The notes: generated by a model not told the origin, from the letters alone. A DNA stretch of 52,172 nucleotides from Lachnospiraceae bacterium UBA1759 (GCA_002315555.1 DCHF01000025.1:1-52172), one strand, 5' to 3'; counted from the first letter of the stretch, positions 24,376 to 33,049 are shown. A program made the numbers and translations.

Positions 24376-24603
24376 TTATCGAACTTCGTATTCGTTGATG
24401 ATATCGGCGAATCCGCTTTCATCCTCGCCGAAATCCACCAGAATATTCTTCCCCATCATGGACATCATGCCGAGGAGGGATTCTCCGTCCACAAGATAAC
24501 GATAGCCTTCCTTTGTGACCATGATCTTCCCTTTGCTCTCTTCACAGGCCTTCATGAACGCCTTGACCGCTTCGATATCCGTCAGATTGATCCTTCTCTC
24601 CAT
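24376..24603 (-). CDS. HPr-like small protein lacking the phosphorylatable histidine
   Basis: 75 residues. The segment MVTKEGYRYLVDGESLLGMMSMMGKN matches the middle of the PTS HPr fold (xVDGKSILGxxSL), and the C-terminal helix is ADIINEYE. The position where HPr has H15 (GLHARP) is here IEAVKAFMKAC, with no His, so it cannot act as a phosphocarrier in the usual way. Related proteins in Lachnospiraceae are annotated as HPr family; the function is unknown and may be regulatory. The ribosome site GGAGGGG precedes the ATG. A promoter-like sequence and a terminator hairpin lie just upstream. Confidence 0.7.
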   Translation of the reverse strand: MERRINLTDIEAVKAFMKACEESKGKIMVTKEGYRYLVDGESLLGMMSMMGKNILVDFGEDESGFADIINEYEVR

Positions 24604-24643
24604 CGTCCCCTCCGCTAAACCATGATTGCCTCACCGCCGTAAC

Positions 24644-24675
24644 AAAAAACGGCGGCACCGTGTGGTACCACCGTT
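24644..24675 (-). terminator. Terminator of the small membrane protein gene, with T-box-like sequence
   Basis: On the minus strand AACGGTGGTACC (24675-24664), loop ACAC, GGTGCCGCCGTT and a T-run to 24644: a 12-bp stem with G-U pairs. The 5' arm GGTGGTACC recalls the T-box consensus, but there is no room for a specifier domain. The 3' arm can also pair with ACGGCGGT a few bases downstream. Confidence 0.7.
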
Positions 24676-24676
24676 A

Positions 24677-24706
24677 ATCATACGTCCCTCCGGCAGGGCT
24701 TGTCAA
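24677..24706 (-). promoter_or_regulatory. Promoter-like sequence ahead of the HPr-like gene
   Basis: On the minus strand TTGACA (24706-24701), an 18-base spacer and TATGAT (24682-24677). Transcription would begin inside or next to the terminator hairpin at 24675-24644, which is an unusual arrangement. The match is good but the function is uncertain. Confidence 0.5.
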
Positions 24707-24720
24707 CCGCCCGGAGAAAT

Positions 24721-25008
24721 TTAATTAAAGAGTGCGCTGATCACCTGCGCCGTGCAGCCGAATAAAGTCGTAAGGACCGTCAGCACCAGAACCACGATAC
24801 TGACGATGAATGCGATCCGCGCGCAAATCTTTCCGGCCTTTGCCTTGCCGGTCAGAATGCCGTCATTCTCCTCTTCATATCTTCTGACCAGATTGAGTGT
24901 AATCACCGAGAGGACCAGGCCTGCGATCGAGACCCAGCTCTCCGTGCAAAGTGCTGCGGATACGATACCGAGCACCATAACCTTCGTATCGGAAATTCTT
25001 TCCTGCAT
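24721..25008 (-). CDS. Small two-helix membrane protein, DUF4190-like
   Basis: 95 residues with hydrophobic segments at about 8-33 and 62-88, joined by a charged loop (NLVRRYEEENDG..GKAKAGK). The pattern, including SIAGLVLSVI before the loop and the basic turn before the second helix, resembles DUF4190 proteins of unknown role. The start at 25008 is chosen because GGAGGTACGAAA precedes it; an ATG 19 codons upstream has no ribosome site. It is followed by a terminator. Confidence 0.6.
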   Translation of the reverse strand: MQERISDTKVMVLGIVSAALCTESWVSIAGLVLSVITLNLVRRYEEENDGILTGKAKAGKICARIAFIVSIVVLVLTVLTTLFGCTAQVISALFN

Positions 25009-25115
25009 TTTCGTACCTCCAAATGCTTCGGCTGCTGCCGAACTGATGATAACAGTATAACGCATTGACGAAAGAATAAAAGAGAGACCGCGGCAAAATA
25101 ACAGGGCTTAATTGC

Positions 25116-25144
25116 AAAAAGCGGGGACATTACGTCTCCGCTTT
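25116..25144 (-). terminator. Terminator after dusB
   Basis: AAAGCGGGGAC-ATTAC-GTCTCCGCTTT (25118-25144), one G-U pair, followed on the minus strand by TTTTT. It ends the run that finishes with dusB. Confidence 0.8.
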
Positions 25145-25150
25145 ACTGTT

Positions 25151-26119
25151 TTATCTTAAAAGAAAATCCGCAAGCAGCTGCTCCAGCTGTTCGTAGGAGC
25201 TGAGTTCGTTCAGTTCCCGCCGGACGCGCGTGGCACCGGGAATGCCCTGAAGGTACCAGGCCGCGTGCTTCCGCATCTCCATGTTGCCGATGTGCTCGCC
25301 CTTAAACGCGATCAGGTCCCGCGCATGCCGAAGGATCATCTCGGCGACCTCGGTTTTCTCCGGGTGCGCGGGGATCTCCTCCCCCATAAGTCCGGCACGG
25401 ACCTCGCGGAACAGCCAGGGGTTGCCCTCCGCCGCACGGGCGATCATCACACCGTCGCAGCCGGTCTCATCGACCATCCGGACCGCATCCGCCGCCGATG
25501 TAATATCGCCGTTTCCGATCACCGGGATCTTCACCGCATCCTTCACCTTCCGGATCGTATTCCAGTCGGCCTTCCCGCTGTAATACTGCTCCCGTGTCCG
25601 CGCGTGCACCGCGACCAGCGAAACCCCGCATGCTTCGGCGATCCGTGCAATCTCCGGCGCGCATTCATCGTCCGCACGGAAGCCCTTCCGGATCTTCACC
25701 GTTACCGGTTTGTGAACGGTCTCCACCATTCTTGTGAAGATCTTCTCCGCAAGTTCCGGCTGAAGAAGGAGCGCACTGCCCTCGCCGTTTTTCACGACCT
25801 TGGGCACGGGACAGCCCATGTTCAGGTCGATGAAATCGAACCGGTCCTCGATCTTCAACGCTTCCTCCGCAATGATGTCCGGATCCGAGCCGAACAGCTG
25901 GACGCCGATGGGATGCTCATGCTCCCCGGTGGCCATCAGCTGCGCTGTATTCTTATTTCCGTAGTAAATGGCTTTTGCACTGACCATTTCCGTGTAGAAC
26001 ATGCCGCAGCCCTGTTCCGACGCAAGCAAACGAAATGGCAGGTCGGTTACGCCTGCCATCGGTCCGAGTGCCACGGGCACGTCAATTGTCAGTGAGCCGA
26101 GCCGGATCGGTCTGATCAT
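25151..26119 (-). CDS. dusB: tRNA-dihydrouridine synthase
   Basis: 322 residues. A flavoenzyme that reduces uridines in the tRNA D-loop. Seen: LGPMAGVTDLPFRLLASEQG at the N terminus (FMN phosphate region), VQLFGSDPD, FIDLNMGCPVPKVVKNGEGSALL (about residues 90-112, with the catalytic Cys in GCPVPK), VKIRKGF, HARTREQYYSGKADW near 170, and VIGNGDI. The start at 26119 is set by AGGAGAAGT just upstream and by family length; longer in-frame starts add about 70 unrelated residues. It overlaps the DUF6145 stop by ATGA. The subtype (DusB) is by similarity of clostridial single Dus enzymes. Confidence 0.93.
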   Translation of the reverse strand: MIRPIRLGSLTIDVPVALGPMAGVTDLPFRLLASEQGCGMFYTEMVSAKAIYYGNKNTAQLMATGEHEHPIGVQLFGSDPDIIAEEALKIEDRFDFIDLNMGCPVPKVVKNGEGSALLLQPELAEKIFTRMVETVHKPVTVKIRKGFRADDECAPEIARIAEACGVSLVAVHARTREQYYSGKADWNTIRKVKDAVKIPVIGNGDITSAADAVRMVDETGCDGVMIARAAEGNPWLFREVRAGLMGEEIPAHPEKTEVAEMILRHARDLIAFKGEHIGNMEMRKHAAWYLQGIPGATRVRRELNELSSYEQLEQLLADFLLR

Positions 26120-26448
26120 ACTTCTCCTAACAATACCGTTCTGTAATAGAGCTCGAGGGCTTCCAGAAGCTCTTCCTTTTCCGCCTGCAGCTTGCGCACC
26201 TGTAAGCCGGCCTCGATCTCGTCGTAATAGAAATCGCGTTCGTCCGCACGGGTACGGAGCACTAACGTTCCGTCCTGTAGGAATTCCAGCGTCAGAATGC
26301 CGCCGCACTCTTCCGTAAACAGAACGCACATGATCTGCAGTTCCTGCTTCACCTGCTCGGGAAGCCGCGAAAACAGCTCATTTAAGTAATATTTTTCTTC
26401 ATAGGAATTGGCACCGCAAAGTACCATACTGTCTTTCTTTTCCGCCAT
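26116..26448 (-). CDS. DUF6145 family protein
   Basis: 110 residues. Begins MAEKKDSMVLCGANSYEEKYY; with ELQIMCVLFTEECGGILTLEF at about residues 38-58 and a C-terminal amphipathic helix LQAEKEELLEALELYY. I recognise this as the conserved clostridial DUF6145 type, found next to dusB in relatives; its function is unknown. Soluble, acidic, no signal. The start 26448 is chosen over an ATG 16 codons upstream because the latter overlaps the previous gene. ATGA overlap with dusB suggests joint expression. Confidence 0.72.
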   Translation of the reverse strand: MAEKKDSMVLCGANSYEEKYYLNELFSRLPEQVKQELQIMCVLFTEECGGILTLEFLQDGTLVLRTRADERDFYYDEIEAGLQVRKLQAEKEELLEALELYYRTVLLGEV

Positions 26449-26456
26449 TTTAAGCC

Positions 26457-26732
26457 TCACAGGACGATTCTGGCGCTGATGAACGTCATACCGCACAAAA
26501 TCAGGGCCATAATACCGAATACAACGATCCGGCTCTTCTTGATCACGCGGATACGGCTGTACGCCACGCCCTCCAGTGCATATAAAACGGACAGGACGGC
26601 GGACATACCGAACACGATCGGGAACAGGATCGTAAGCTCCGAGGAGCGCACAAACAGAATAATCGTCATCACAATGATCGCGATGGACATCAGGATCTGG
26701 ATGACCTCGATCTCATAGTTTCTTCTACGCAT
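26457..26732 (-). CDS. Small three-helix membrane protein, unknown function
   Basis: 91 residues with hydrophobic segments at about 8-27, 32-53 and 67-88 and a basic turn (SRIRVIKKSR) between the second and third, giving an N-in/C-out type arrangement by the positive-inside rule. I do not recognise the family with confidence. It lies 9 bases after the polymerase-like gene and 8 bases before the DUF6145 start, so it is part of the same transcript. Confidence 0.6.
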   Translation of the reverse strand: MRRRNYEIEVIQILMSIAIIVMTIILFVRSSELTILFPIVFGMSAVLSVLYALEGVAYSRIRVIKKSRIVVFGIMALILCGMTFISARIVL

Positions 26733-26741
26733 GAATTCTCC

Positions 26742-28103
26742 TTATACACGCACAAGGAAACGGACAAAACCGTTCTTTGCGAGTGTGGTTTCGTGCTTCT
26801 TTCGCATTCTGAAATCAAAGAAGTTCACATCGGCCTTTAAGGTCGCGAACATAACAAGTTCAAACAAAAGCACGTAATCCCACTGGACGTTGTAGCCGAT
26901 GCCCTGCACCAGAATGCACAGAACGAACACCGGATAGCGAAGGTCCTTTTCAGCCCCCTTCACGGCAATGTAACCGAGCATCGCATAGAAGATCACAAAG
27001 CCGATGATGCCGTGATTCAGCGCGATGTTGATGTAATCACACTCGATGACATAGGTGGAAAGCGTCATATAGTAATGATACAGTTCCTGGAACGGATAGC
27101 CGCTGCAATCCGCGCCGTAGCCGAACAGGACATTGACAAGAGGTACCTGACGGATGATCTCAAAATACTGCCGGAAATAGCCGAAATGCGCCCGGGTGCT
27201 GCCGTTTTCCTGCGAATGGAGCAGGCGGTACAGAAGATACTGCACACTGTCCACCGCGGAACGGTACAGGCCGCTCGCAAAAACATATACAAGACCCGCC
27301 GCGATCGCGCCCCCAAGCAGGTACAGCACGATCTTCGGCGTGTTCTCCAGGCTCTCTTTGACCTCTTCCCTGAACTGCTTGGGCCGGACAATGGCTACGA
27401 GCACCATCAGGCCCGCCGCACCGATAACACCCGCCACAGCAGTGGAGCTTCCGACGATCATGGCTTCCATGATCAGAATAATGCGGACAATCGGATTCTT
27501 GAAGATCAGGAAACCGATGACAAACATCGGCGCGATCAGGCCGCTGTGCCATGAAAAACCGGACGGATGATAAATGTTTTCACGGATGAAGGACGCCGTC
27601 ACATCGCAGTGCAGCCATTCATTGAACACCAGGTTGCCGACATCCACACCGAATTTGTGGTAGCCGATGTACTGGATCGGGATCCACACGAGCTGGAGCA
27701 CGATGGTCACCTTGTAGCCCAGGACGACGGCATCGAGGATGCTCTTGTCCACCTTCAGGCGCGCATAAATATACGCGATCATAAAGAGGTACGGGAGTTT
27801 GAGCAGCGGTACGAGCAGCGCTGTGTACGTGTACGCCTCCGGCAGCGGGTACAGTGCCGATGTCAGATATCCGGAGAAAAAGCTCAGGAAAAGGAGCGGA
27901 ATCAGGATCGACGGAAGCGCCGCGGTCTTCTTATGTGTAATTGCATAAACGATCGTCAGGACCGCGATCAGTGCCGCGATATAAAGGTACAGATACTGTC
28001 CTTTGATCATCACGGTAAAGAGCGTGGATAACGCAAAGAACCCGAAGATCAGTATTCCCTGCGCCCAGACAAGCGCGTCTTTCTTAACGTTTCCCGATTC
28101 CAT
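26742..28103 (-). CDS. O-antigen ligase/polymerase-like membrane protein
   Basis: 453 residues, about eleven to twelve membrane helices. A long loop at about residues 150-180 (FNEWLHCDVTASFIRENIYHPSGFSWHSGLIAP) and a second hydrophilic region (GSTRAHFGYFRQYFEIIRQVPLVNVLFGYGADCSGYPFQ, about 305-345) hold the polar and Arg residues expected of the Wzy/WaaL (O-antigen ligase domain) class, which join lipid-linked sugars outside the membrane. There are no glycosyltransferases beside it, so the glycan it acts on is unknown. It sits between xylB and small conserved genes. Confidence 0.65.
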   Translation of the reverse strand: MESGNVKKDALVWAQGILIFGFFALSTLFTVMIKGQYLYLYIAALIAVLTIVYAITHKKTAALPSILIPLLFLSFFSGYLTSALYPLPEAYTYTALLVPLLKLPYLFMIAYIYARLKVDKSILDAVVLGYKVTIVLQLVWIPIQYIGYHKFGVDVGNLVFNEWLHCDVTASFIRENIYHPSGFSWHSGLIAPMFVIGFLIFKNPIVRIILIMEAMIVGSSTAVAGVIGAAGLMVLVAIVRPKQFREEVKESLENTPKIVLYLLGGAIAAGLVYVFASGLYRSAVDSVQYLLYRLLHSQENGSTRAHFGYFRQYFEIIRQVPLVNVLFGYGADCSGYPFQELYHYYMTLSTYVIECDYINIALNHGIIGFVIFYAMLGYIAVKGAEKDLRYPVFVLCILVQGIGYNVQWDYVLLFELVMFATLKADVNFFDFRMRKKHETTLAKNGFVRFLVRV

Positions 28104-28125
28104 TTCCCTCTTCCTTCAGAATGAT

Positions 28126-29586
28126 TTACAGAATACCCTTGATTGCCGGGTACAGCTTACGATAGGTCTGATACTTCGCGTCGTACTTCGCTGCGATCTC
28201 CGGATCCGGCTCTTCCGTTGCCACGATGTGAACAAACTTTGCCGCGATCTCTTCAACGTTCGCATACTCTCCGCAGCCGACAGCCGCCAGCATAGCGCCG
28301 CCAAGGCCCGGGCCCTGCTCGGATTCGATGATATCGACCTTCAGGTTCAGTACGTTTGCGATGATCTTACGCCACAGTGCACTCTTTGCACCGCCGCCGC
28401 AGATCTTGGTGCGCTCCAGATTCAGGCCGAGGCTCTTAACGATCTCAAGAGCATCACGGAAGCTGAATGCAACGCCTTCCAGAACTGCCTGGGTCATATC
28501 TTCACGGGTGGTATCCATGGACATGCCGTAGAACATAGCGCGAACTGCGGTATCGTTGTGCGGGCAGCGCTCGCCCATCAGATACGGCAGATAGAATACG
28601 TGGTTTTCACCCAGCGTGCCGATGCCCGCCTGCTCAGCCGCGTAATCGGTAGTCTTCAGGATCTCATCGTTCCACCACTTGTTGCTGGATGCTGCGGAAA
28701 GCGTGCAAGCCATCAGATGATACTTGCCGTCGGCGTGTGCGAAGGAATGCAGCGCGTTGTTGGACGGCTTCTTGAATTCCTTGCTGGAGATGAACATCGT
28801 ACCGGAGGTGCCGAGGGAAACATTGCAGTTTCCGTCGCCGACAGTGCCGGTACCGACTGCGGCTGCTGCGTTATCGCCTGCGCCCGCAACGATCCTGACG
28901 TCGGCGGAAAGACCAAGTTCTGCAGCGATCTCCGGCTTCAGCGTGCCGACAACGTCATAGGATTCGTAGAGGGTCGGAAGCATTTCTTCGGTAATGCCGC
29001 AGATGTCCAGCATTTCCTTGGACCAGCACTTGTTGGCAACGTCCAGAAGCAGCATGCCGGAAGCATCGGAATAGTCGGTGCAGAAGCTGCCGCTTAAGCA
29101 ATATGCCAGATAGTCCTTGGGCAGCATGATCTTCCTGATTGCTGCGAACTTCTCCGGCTCGTTCTTCTTCATCCACAGGATCTTCGGAGCGGTGAAACCG
29201 GCAAATGCGATGTTTGCGGTGGCGTCCGCAAGCTTCTCCTGACCGATGACCTGATTCAGATAGTCGGTCTCCGCCTGCGTACGGCCGTCGTTCCAGAGAA
29301 TCGCCGGGCGGATGACATTGTCATTTTCATCAAGCGTAACAAGGCCGTGCATCTGGCCGCCAAAGCCGATACCCTTGACATCGCTCTTGTCTGCTCCTTC
29401 AAACAGTTCCTTTAAGCCATCGATGGTTCCGGTGAACCAATCCTCCGGAGCCTGCTCGGACCAGCCGCTCTTCGGGAACATTAACGGATATTCGCGGGAA
29501 ACGATCTTGTGGATCTTTCCTTCGCCGTCCATCAGTAACAGCTTGACTGCACTTGTACCAAGATCAACACCAACATAAAGACTCAT
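28126..29586 (-). CDS. xylB: Xylulokinase
   Basis: 486 residues, FGGY kinase family. It phosphorylates D-xylulose for entry into the pentose phosphate pathway. Seen: N-terminal GVDLGTSAVKLLLMD phosphate-binding strand (residues 5-20), the xylulokinase-specific GQMHG at 77-81, catalytic base D238 in AGAGDNAA, the SLGTSGTMF loop near 256-264, and the C-terminal ATP site GGGAKSALWRKI at about residue 395. Ribosome site AGAAAGGTGG. Downstream of manA and upstream of the polymerase-like gene; an isomerase for pentoses lies further upstream at 31547. Confidence 0.95.
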   Translation of the reverse strand: MSLYVGVDLGTSAVKLLLMDGEGKIHKIVSREYPLMFPKSGWSEQAPEDWFTGTIDGLKELFEGADKSDVKGIGFGGQMHGLVTLDENDNVIRPAILWNDGRTQAETDYLNQVIGQEKLADATANIAFAGFTAPKILWMKKNEPEKFAAIRKIMLPKDYLAYCLSGSFCTDYSDASGMLLLDVANKCWSKEMLDICGITEEMLPTLYESYDVVGTLKPEIAAELGLSADVRIVAGAGDNAAAAVGTGTVGDGNCNVSLGTSGTMFISSKEFKKPSNNALHSFAHADGKYHLMACTLSAASSNKWWNDEILKTTDYAAEQAGIGTLGENHVFYLPYLMGERCPHNDTAVRAMFYGMSMDTTREDMTQAVLEGVAFSFRDALEIVKSLGLNLERTKICGGGAKSALWRKIIANVLNLKVDIIESEQGPGLGGAMLAAVGCGEYANVEEIAAKFVHIVATEEPDPEIAAKYDAKYQTYRKLYPAIKGIL

Positions 29587-29603
29587 AACAGAACCACCTT
29601 TCT

Positions 29604-30548
29604 TTATTCAACTGTCGGGCAGGAGCAAACGATCTGCATATCGCCCGTAACGGTAACATTTCCGAGACCACACGGCAGGACCATGTGGGTACCCTTCTTC
29701 ACTGCATGGCCGTTCACGGTGCCTTCGCCGCGGACAACGGTCATGTTAAAGAACGGATAAGCCTGTGTGAAGACACATTCACCTTCGGTCTCCAGCAGGA
29801 ATACGGTATATCTGGAACACTTCTCCAGCATGTAAAGCTCGTTTTTCTTTAAGGATGCCTCGATGGTCTCGCGCTTCAGCACCGCACTCTCCGGATCCTT
29901 TGCCGGCACCTCGATGACATCGATGCTCTGACGGATGTGAAGCGGACGCTTCTTTCCGTTCTCAAGACGGTCGTAATCATACAGACGATACGTGATATCA
30001 CTGTTCTGCTGCGTTTCCAGAAGCACAATGCCGCCCTTGATGGCATGGACGGTACCCGGATCGATCTGGATGAAATCGCCGGCCTTGACCGGAACCTCAC
30101 GGATCAGTTCCTTCCACAGTTCCTTATCGATCATGTCTGCCAGCTCCTCGCGGGTCTTTGCATTATGACCGACAACAAGGGATGCGTTCTCCGGCGCATC
30201 CAGAATGTACCAGCACTCCATCTTACCGAAGGAACCGTTCTCGTTCGCGCCTGCGTAAGCATCGTCCGGATGGACCTGGATGCTCAGATCGCTCTTTGCG
30301 TCAATGATCTTGATGAGAAGCGGAAACTTTTCGGACTCCAGGGAGCCGAACATTTCCGGTGCCTTTTTGTACAGTTCGCTCAGGGTCTCTTCTCTTCCCT
30401 CGATGCGGACATCGCCGTTCTCATGCGCCGCGATTCCCCAGCATTCGCCGATGACATCGCCCTCCACGTCGTAGCCGTATTCGTCGCGCAGGCGGGTTCC
30501 GCCCCAGATATTATGAGTAAAACAGGGTTTTGTAAACAAAATGTCCAT
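29604..30548 (-). CDS. manA: Mannose-6-phosphate isomerase, type I
   Basis: 314 residues, the short Firmicute form. A zinc enzyme interconverting mannose-6-phosphate and fructose-6-phosphate. Seen: NIWGGTRL at the N terminus, IQVHPDD (zinc ligands around residues 94-100), GKMECWYIL, PGTVHAIKGG (zinc His at about 173) and LLETQQNSDITYRLYDYDR near 181-199. A GC-rich hairpin (CGGCCGC/GCGGCCG, about 30579-30601) lies between degV and this gene, which may trim read-through. Confidence 0.94.
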   Translation of the reverse strand: MDILFTKPCFTHNIWGGTRLRDEYGYDVEGDVIGECWGIAAHENGDVRIEGREETLSELYKKAPEMFGSLESEKFPLLIKIIDAKSDLSIQVHPDDAYAGANENGSFGKMECWYILDAPENASLVVGHNAKTREELADMIDKELWKELIREVPVKAGDFIQIDPGTVHAIKGGIVLLETQQNSDITYRLYDYDRLENGKKRPLHIRQSIDVIEVPAKDPESAVLKRETIEASLKKNELYMLEKCSRYTVFLLETEGECVFTQAYPFFNMTVVRGEGTVNGHAVKKGTHMVLPCGLGNVTVTGDMQIVCSCPTVE

Positions 30549-30620
30549 TTCGCCGATACCTTTCTTTACACTCCAAACGGCCGCTGTAAAACGGCGGCCG
30601 GAAAAATCATATTCAATTCG

Positions 30621-31475
30621 TTACTCTGCACTCTTCGTAAAGAACAATACACCGATACAGTCGGGTCCGCAATGCGAGGAAACCGTGCAGCCGGCTTCGG
30701 TCTCAATGACCTCTTCAAACGGCTGAAGCTCCCTGACAAGTGCCATTGCCTGCTGTACGACGGCGGGATCCATCGGGGAATGCGTAACAAAGATGCGCTT
30801 GAGATCCAGATCATCTCTGCCTTCCAGATTAGCACGGATGTACTCCGTGACGGTCTTCTCCATGGAACCGCGGAACTTACGGCCAACGCCCATTTTGCCT
30901 TCCCGGACCTTGATCTCCGGTCTCAGCTTTAACAGGTTGGCGCCGAGTGCGGCAACACTGGAACAACGTCCGCCCATCTTCAGATATTCAAGCGTCTGAA
31001 TAATGAAGCTGACATCCAGTCTTTCTTTTGCTTCTTCAAGCTTTGCCACGATCTCTTCCGCTTCCAGACCCTGATCGGCAAGTTCTCTTGCCATAACGGC
31101 CAGATGGCCGGAGCCGGAGGACAGGTTGCGGCTGTCGATGGGATACACATGTCCCACCTCTCCCGCTGCGAGATTCGCATTGTTGAAGCAAGCCGAAAAC
31201 TCGGATGAAATATTGATATGGATCACATCATAGCCTTCATCCGTGTATTTTTTAAACACATCGATATAGTCTGCCGGAGAGATCGCAGATGTTTTCGGAA
31301 GCTTTCCGGTCTTTCCCGCATACTCAAACAGATCATTCGGATAAACATTTACGTTATCAAAGTACAGATCCTCACCGAGGGAGATCCCGAGGGAGATCAT
31401 CTCAATATCGTACTTCTCGTAAAGCGCCTTGGTAAGGTCACACGTGGAATCGCACGTAACCTTGATCTTTGCCAT
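30621..31475 (-). CDS. DegV family fatty acid-binding protein
   Basis: 284 residues. N-terminal VTCDSTCDL, then KTSAISPADY and INISSEFSACFNNAN (the fatty-acid carboxylate-binding region, about residues 87-101), TLEYLKMGGRCSSVAALGANLLKLRPEI (the conserved middle block) and a C-terminal HCGPDCIGVLF motif. DegV/FakB proteins present fatty acids to the kinase FakA for phospholipid synthesis; no fakA is in the window. First gene of a probable run degV-manA-xylB onward; a terminator separates it from the upstream isomerase. Confidence 0.93.
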   Translation of the reverse strand: MAKIKVTCDSTCDLTKALYEKYDIEMISLGISLGEDLYFDNVNVYPNDLFEYAGKTGKLPKTSAISPADYIDVFKKYTDEGYDVIHINISSEFSACFNNANLAAGEVGHVYPIDSRNLSSGSGHLAVMARELADQGLEAEEIVAKLEEAKERLDVSFIIQTLEYLKMGGRCSSVAALGANLLKLRPEIKVREGKMGVGRKFRGSMEKTVTEYIRANLEGRDDLDLKRIFVTHSPMDPAVVQQAMALVRELQPFEEVIETEAGCTVSSHCGPDCIGVLFFTKSAE

Positions 31476-31490
31476 TTTGACACCTCATAT

Positions 31491-31527
31491 AAAAATGCCT
31501 GCAGACACCGCAGAGGGTGCCTGCAGG
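31491..31527 (-). terminator. Terminator after the pentose isomerase
   Basis: CCTGCAGACACC (31498-31509) pairs with GGTGCCTGCAGG (31516-31527) with one mismatch, followed on the minus strand by ATTTTTAT. It lies 20 bases past the isomerase stop and just upstream of the degV ribosome site. Confidence 0.82.
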
Positions 31528-31546
31528 TTTTAAACTTCAGTCAGAA

Positions 31547-33028
31547 TCAGAACGGATTCTCAGACGGATAACGAACGTCAGCCGGCTGGTTGTAACCGAT
31601 CTCAGAAGTCTGAACACCGATCAGCTTTAATACTTCGTATAATGCCTTGCCGTAGTGACCGAACATAACAGCGCCGTGATGCGGATAGCCCTTTTCGATC
31701 AGAACGTGACGGTAGAAGCGGCCCATTTCCTTAATAGCGAATACGCCAATGCCGCCGAAGGACTTCGTAGCTACCGGAAGGACTTCGCCTTCTGCGATGT
31801 AAGCACGAAGGATATTGTCAGCGGTAGACTGCAGACGATAGAAGGTGATGTTGCCCGGTACGAGGTCGCCTTCGAGGGTACCGTTGGTAACTTCGATCGG
31901 AAGAGAACGTGCCATGATCATCTGGTACTTCATCTCGTGGAAGGACAGCTTGCAGGAAGCGGTGTTGCCGCAGTGGAAGCCCATGAAGGTATCGGTATGC
32001 TTGTAATCAAACTTGCCTTCGATGGATTCCTTGTACATATCCTTCGGAACGGAGTTGTTAATGTCAAGCAGGGTAACAACATCGTCAGAAACCAGGGTGC
32101 CGATGAACTCGGACAGGCAGCCGTAGATATCAACTTCACAGGATACCGGAATGCCCTGAGCGGTCAGACGGCCGTTAACGTAGCACGGAACGAAACCAAA
32201 CTGAGTCTGGAATGCCGGCCAGCACTTACCTGCGATTGCAACATACTTTCTGTAGCCCTTGTGATCGCGGATCCAATCCTTTAAGGTCAGTTCGTACTGA
32301 GCAAGCTTAGCCAGGATCTCCGGCTTCTTGTTGCCGCAGCCCAGATCATTCTCCATGTCAGCAACGACTTCCGGAATACGCGGGTCGCCTTCATGCTTAT
32401 TGAAAGCTTCGAACAGGTCGAGTTCGGAGTTCTCTTCGATTTCAACGCCCAGGTTGTAAAGCTGCTTGATGGGAGCATTACAAGCAAGGAAGTTTAACGG
32501 TCTCGGACCGAAGGAAATGATCTTGAGGTCGCTTAAACCGATGACAGCGCGTGCGATCGGAACGAAATCATGGATCATGTCAGCGCAATCCTCTGCATCA
32601 CCGACCGGATATTCCGGAATGTATGCACGGATATTTCTCAGCTGTAAATTGTAGCTTGCATTCAGCATACCGCAGTAAGCATCGCCACGTCCCTGAACCA
32701 GGTCGTTCTGGCTTTCTTCTGCTGCTGCAATAAACATCTTCGGGCCTTCAAAGTGCTTTGCAAGAAGGGTCTCGGAAATTTCCGGACCGAAGTTGCCAAG
32801 ATAAACAACAAGTGCATTACATCCTGCCGCCTTGATATCTTCCAGCGCCTGAACCATATGGATCTCGCTCTCAACGATACAAATGGGGCACTCATAGATG
32901 TCTGCTGCATCATATTTTGCGGTATAAGCGTCGATCAGCGCTTTTCTTCTGTTAACGGAAAGGCTTTCCGGGAAGCAGTCACGGCTGACGGCTACGATAC
33001 CGATCTTAACCTTGGGTGCATTGTTCAT
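31547..33028 (-). CDS. L-fucose/L-arabinose isomerase family protein
   Basis: 493 residues. The two-part layout matches the FucI/AraA superfamily: an N-terminal Rossmann-like half (VKIGIVAVSRDCFPESL, then CNALVVYLGNFGPE and KMFIAAAEESQ near 75-105) and a C-terminal half with candidate metal and substrate residues (CEVDIYGCLSEF near 300, HCGNTASC near 353, GDLVPGNITFYRLQ near 388). Such enzymes interconvert an aldose and a ketose. Specificity cannot be fixed; with xylB, manA and a GH51 arabinofuranosidase close by, an arabinose- or fucose-type sugar is plausible. It has a good ribosome site (AAGGAGG) and a 14-bp palindrome upstream. Confidence 0.8.
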   Translation of the reverse strand: MNNAPKVKIGIVAVSRDCFPESLSVNRRKALIDAYTAKYDAADIYECPICIVESEIHMVQALEDIKAAGCNALVVYLGNFGPEISETLLAKHFEGPKMFIAAAEESQNDLVQGRGDAYCGMLNASYNLQLRNIRAYIPEYPVGDAEDCADMIHDFVPIARAVIGLSDLKIISFGPRPLNFLACNAPIKQLYNLGVEIEENSELDLFEAFNKHEGDPRIPEVVADMENDLGCGNKKPEILAKLAQYELTLKDWIRDHKGYRKYVAIAGKCWPAFQTQFGFVPCYVNGRLTAQGIPVSCEVDIYGCLSEFIGTLVSDDVVTLLDINNSVPKDMYKESIEGKFDYKHTDTFMGFHCGNTASCKLSFHEMKYQMIMARSLPIEVTNGTLEGDLVPGNITFYRLQSTADNILRAYIAEGEVLPVATKSFGGIGVFAIKEMGRFYRHVLIEKGYPHHGAVMFGHYGKALYEVLKLIGVQTSEIGYNQPADVRYPSENPF

Positions 33029-33049
33029 GTTTGGACCTCCTTCTGGTAC

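Noticed and set aside
24640..24720. A T-box riboswitch (GGTGGTACC followed by a terminator) on the minus strand
   Set aside because: Only about 45 bases separate the upstream gene stop from the motif, far too few for the specifier and antiterminator domains; the downstream gene has no tRNA or amino acid link.
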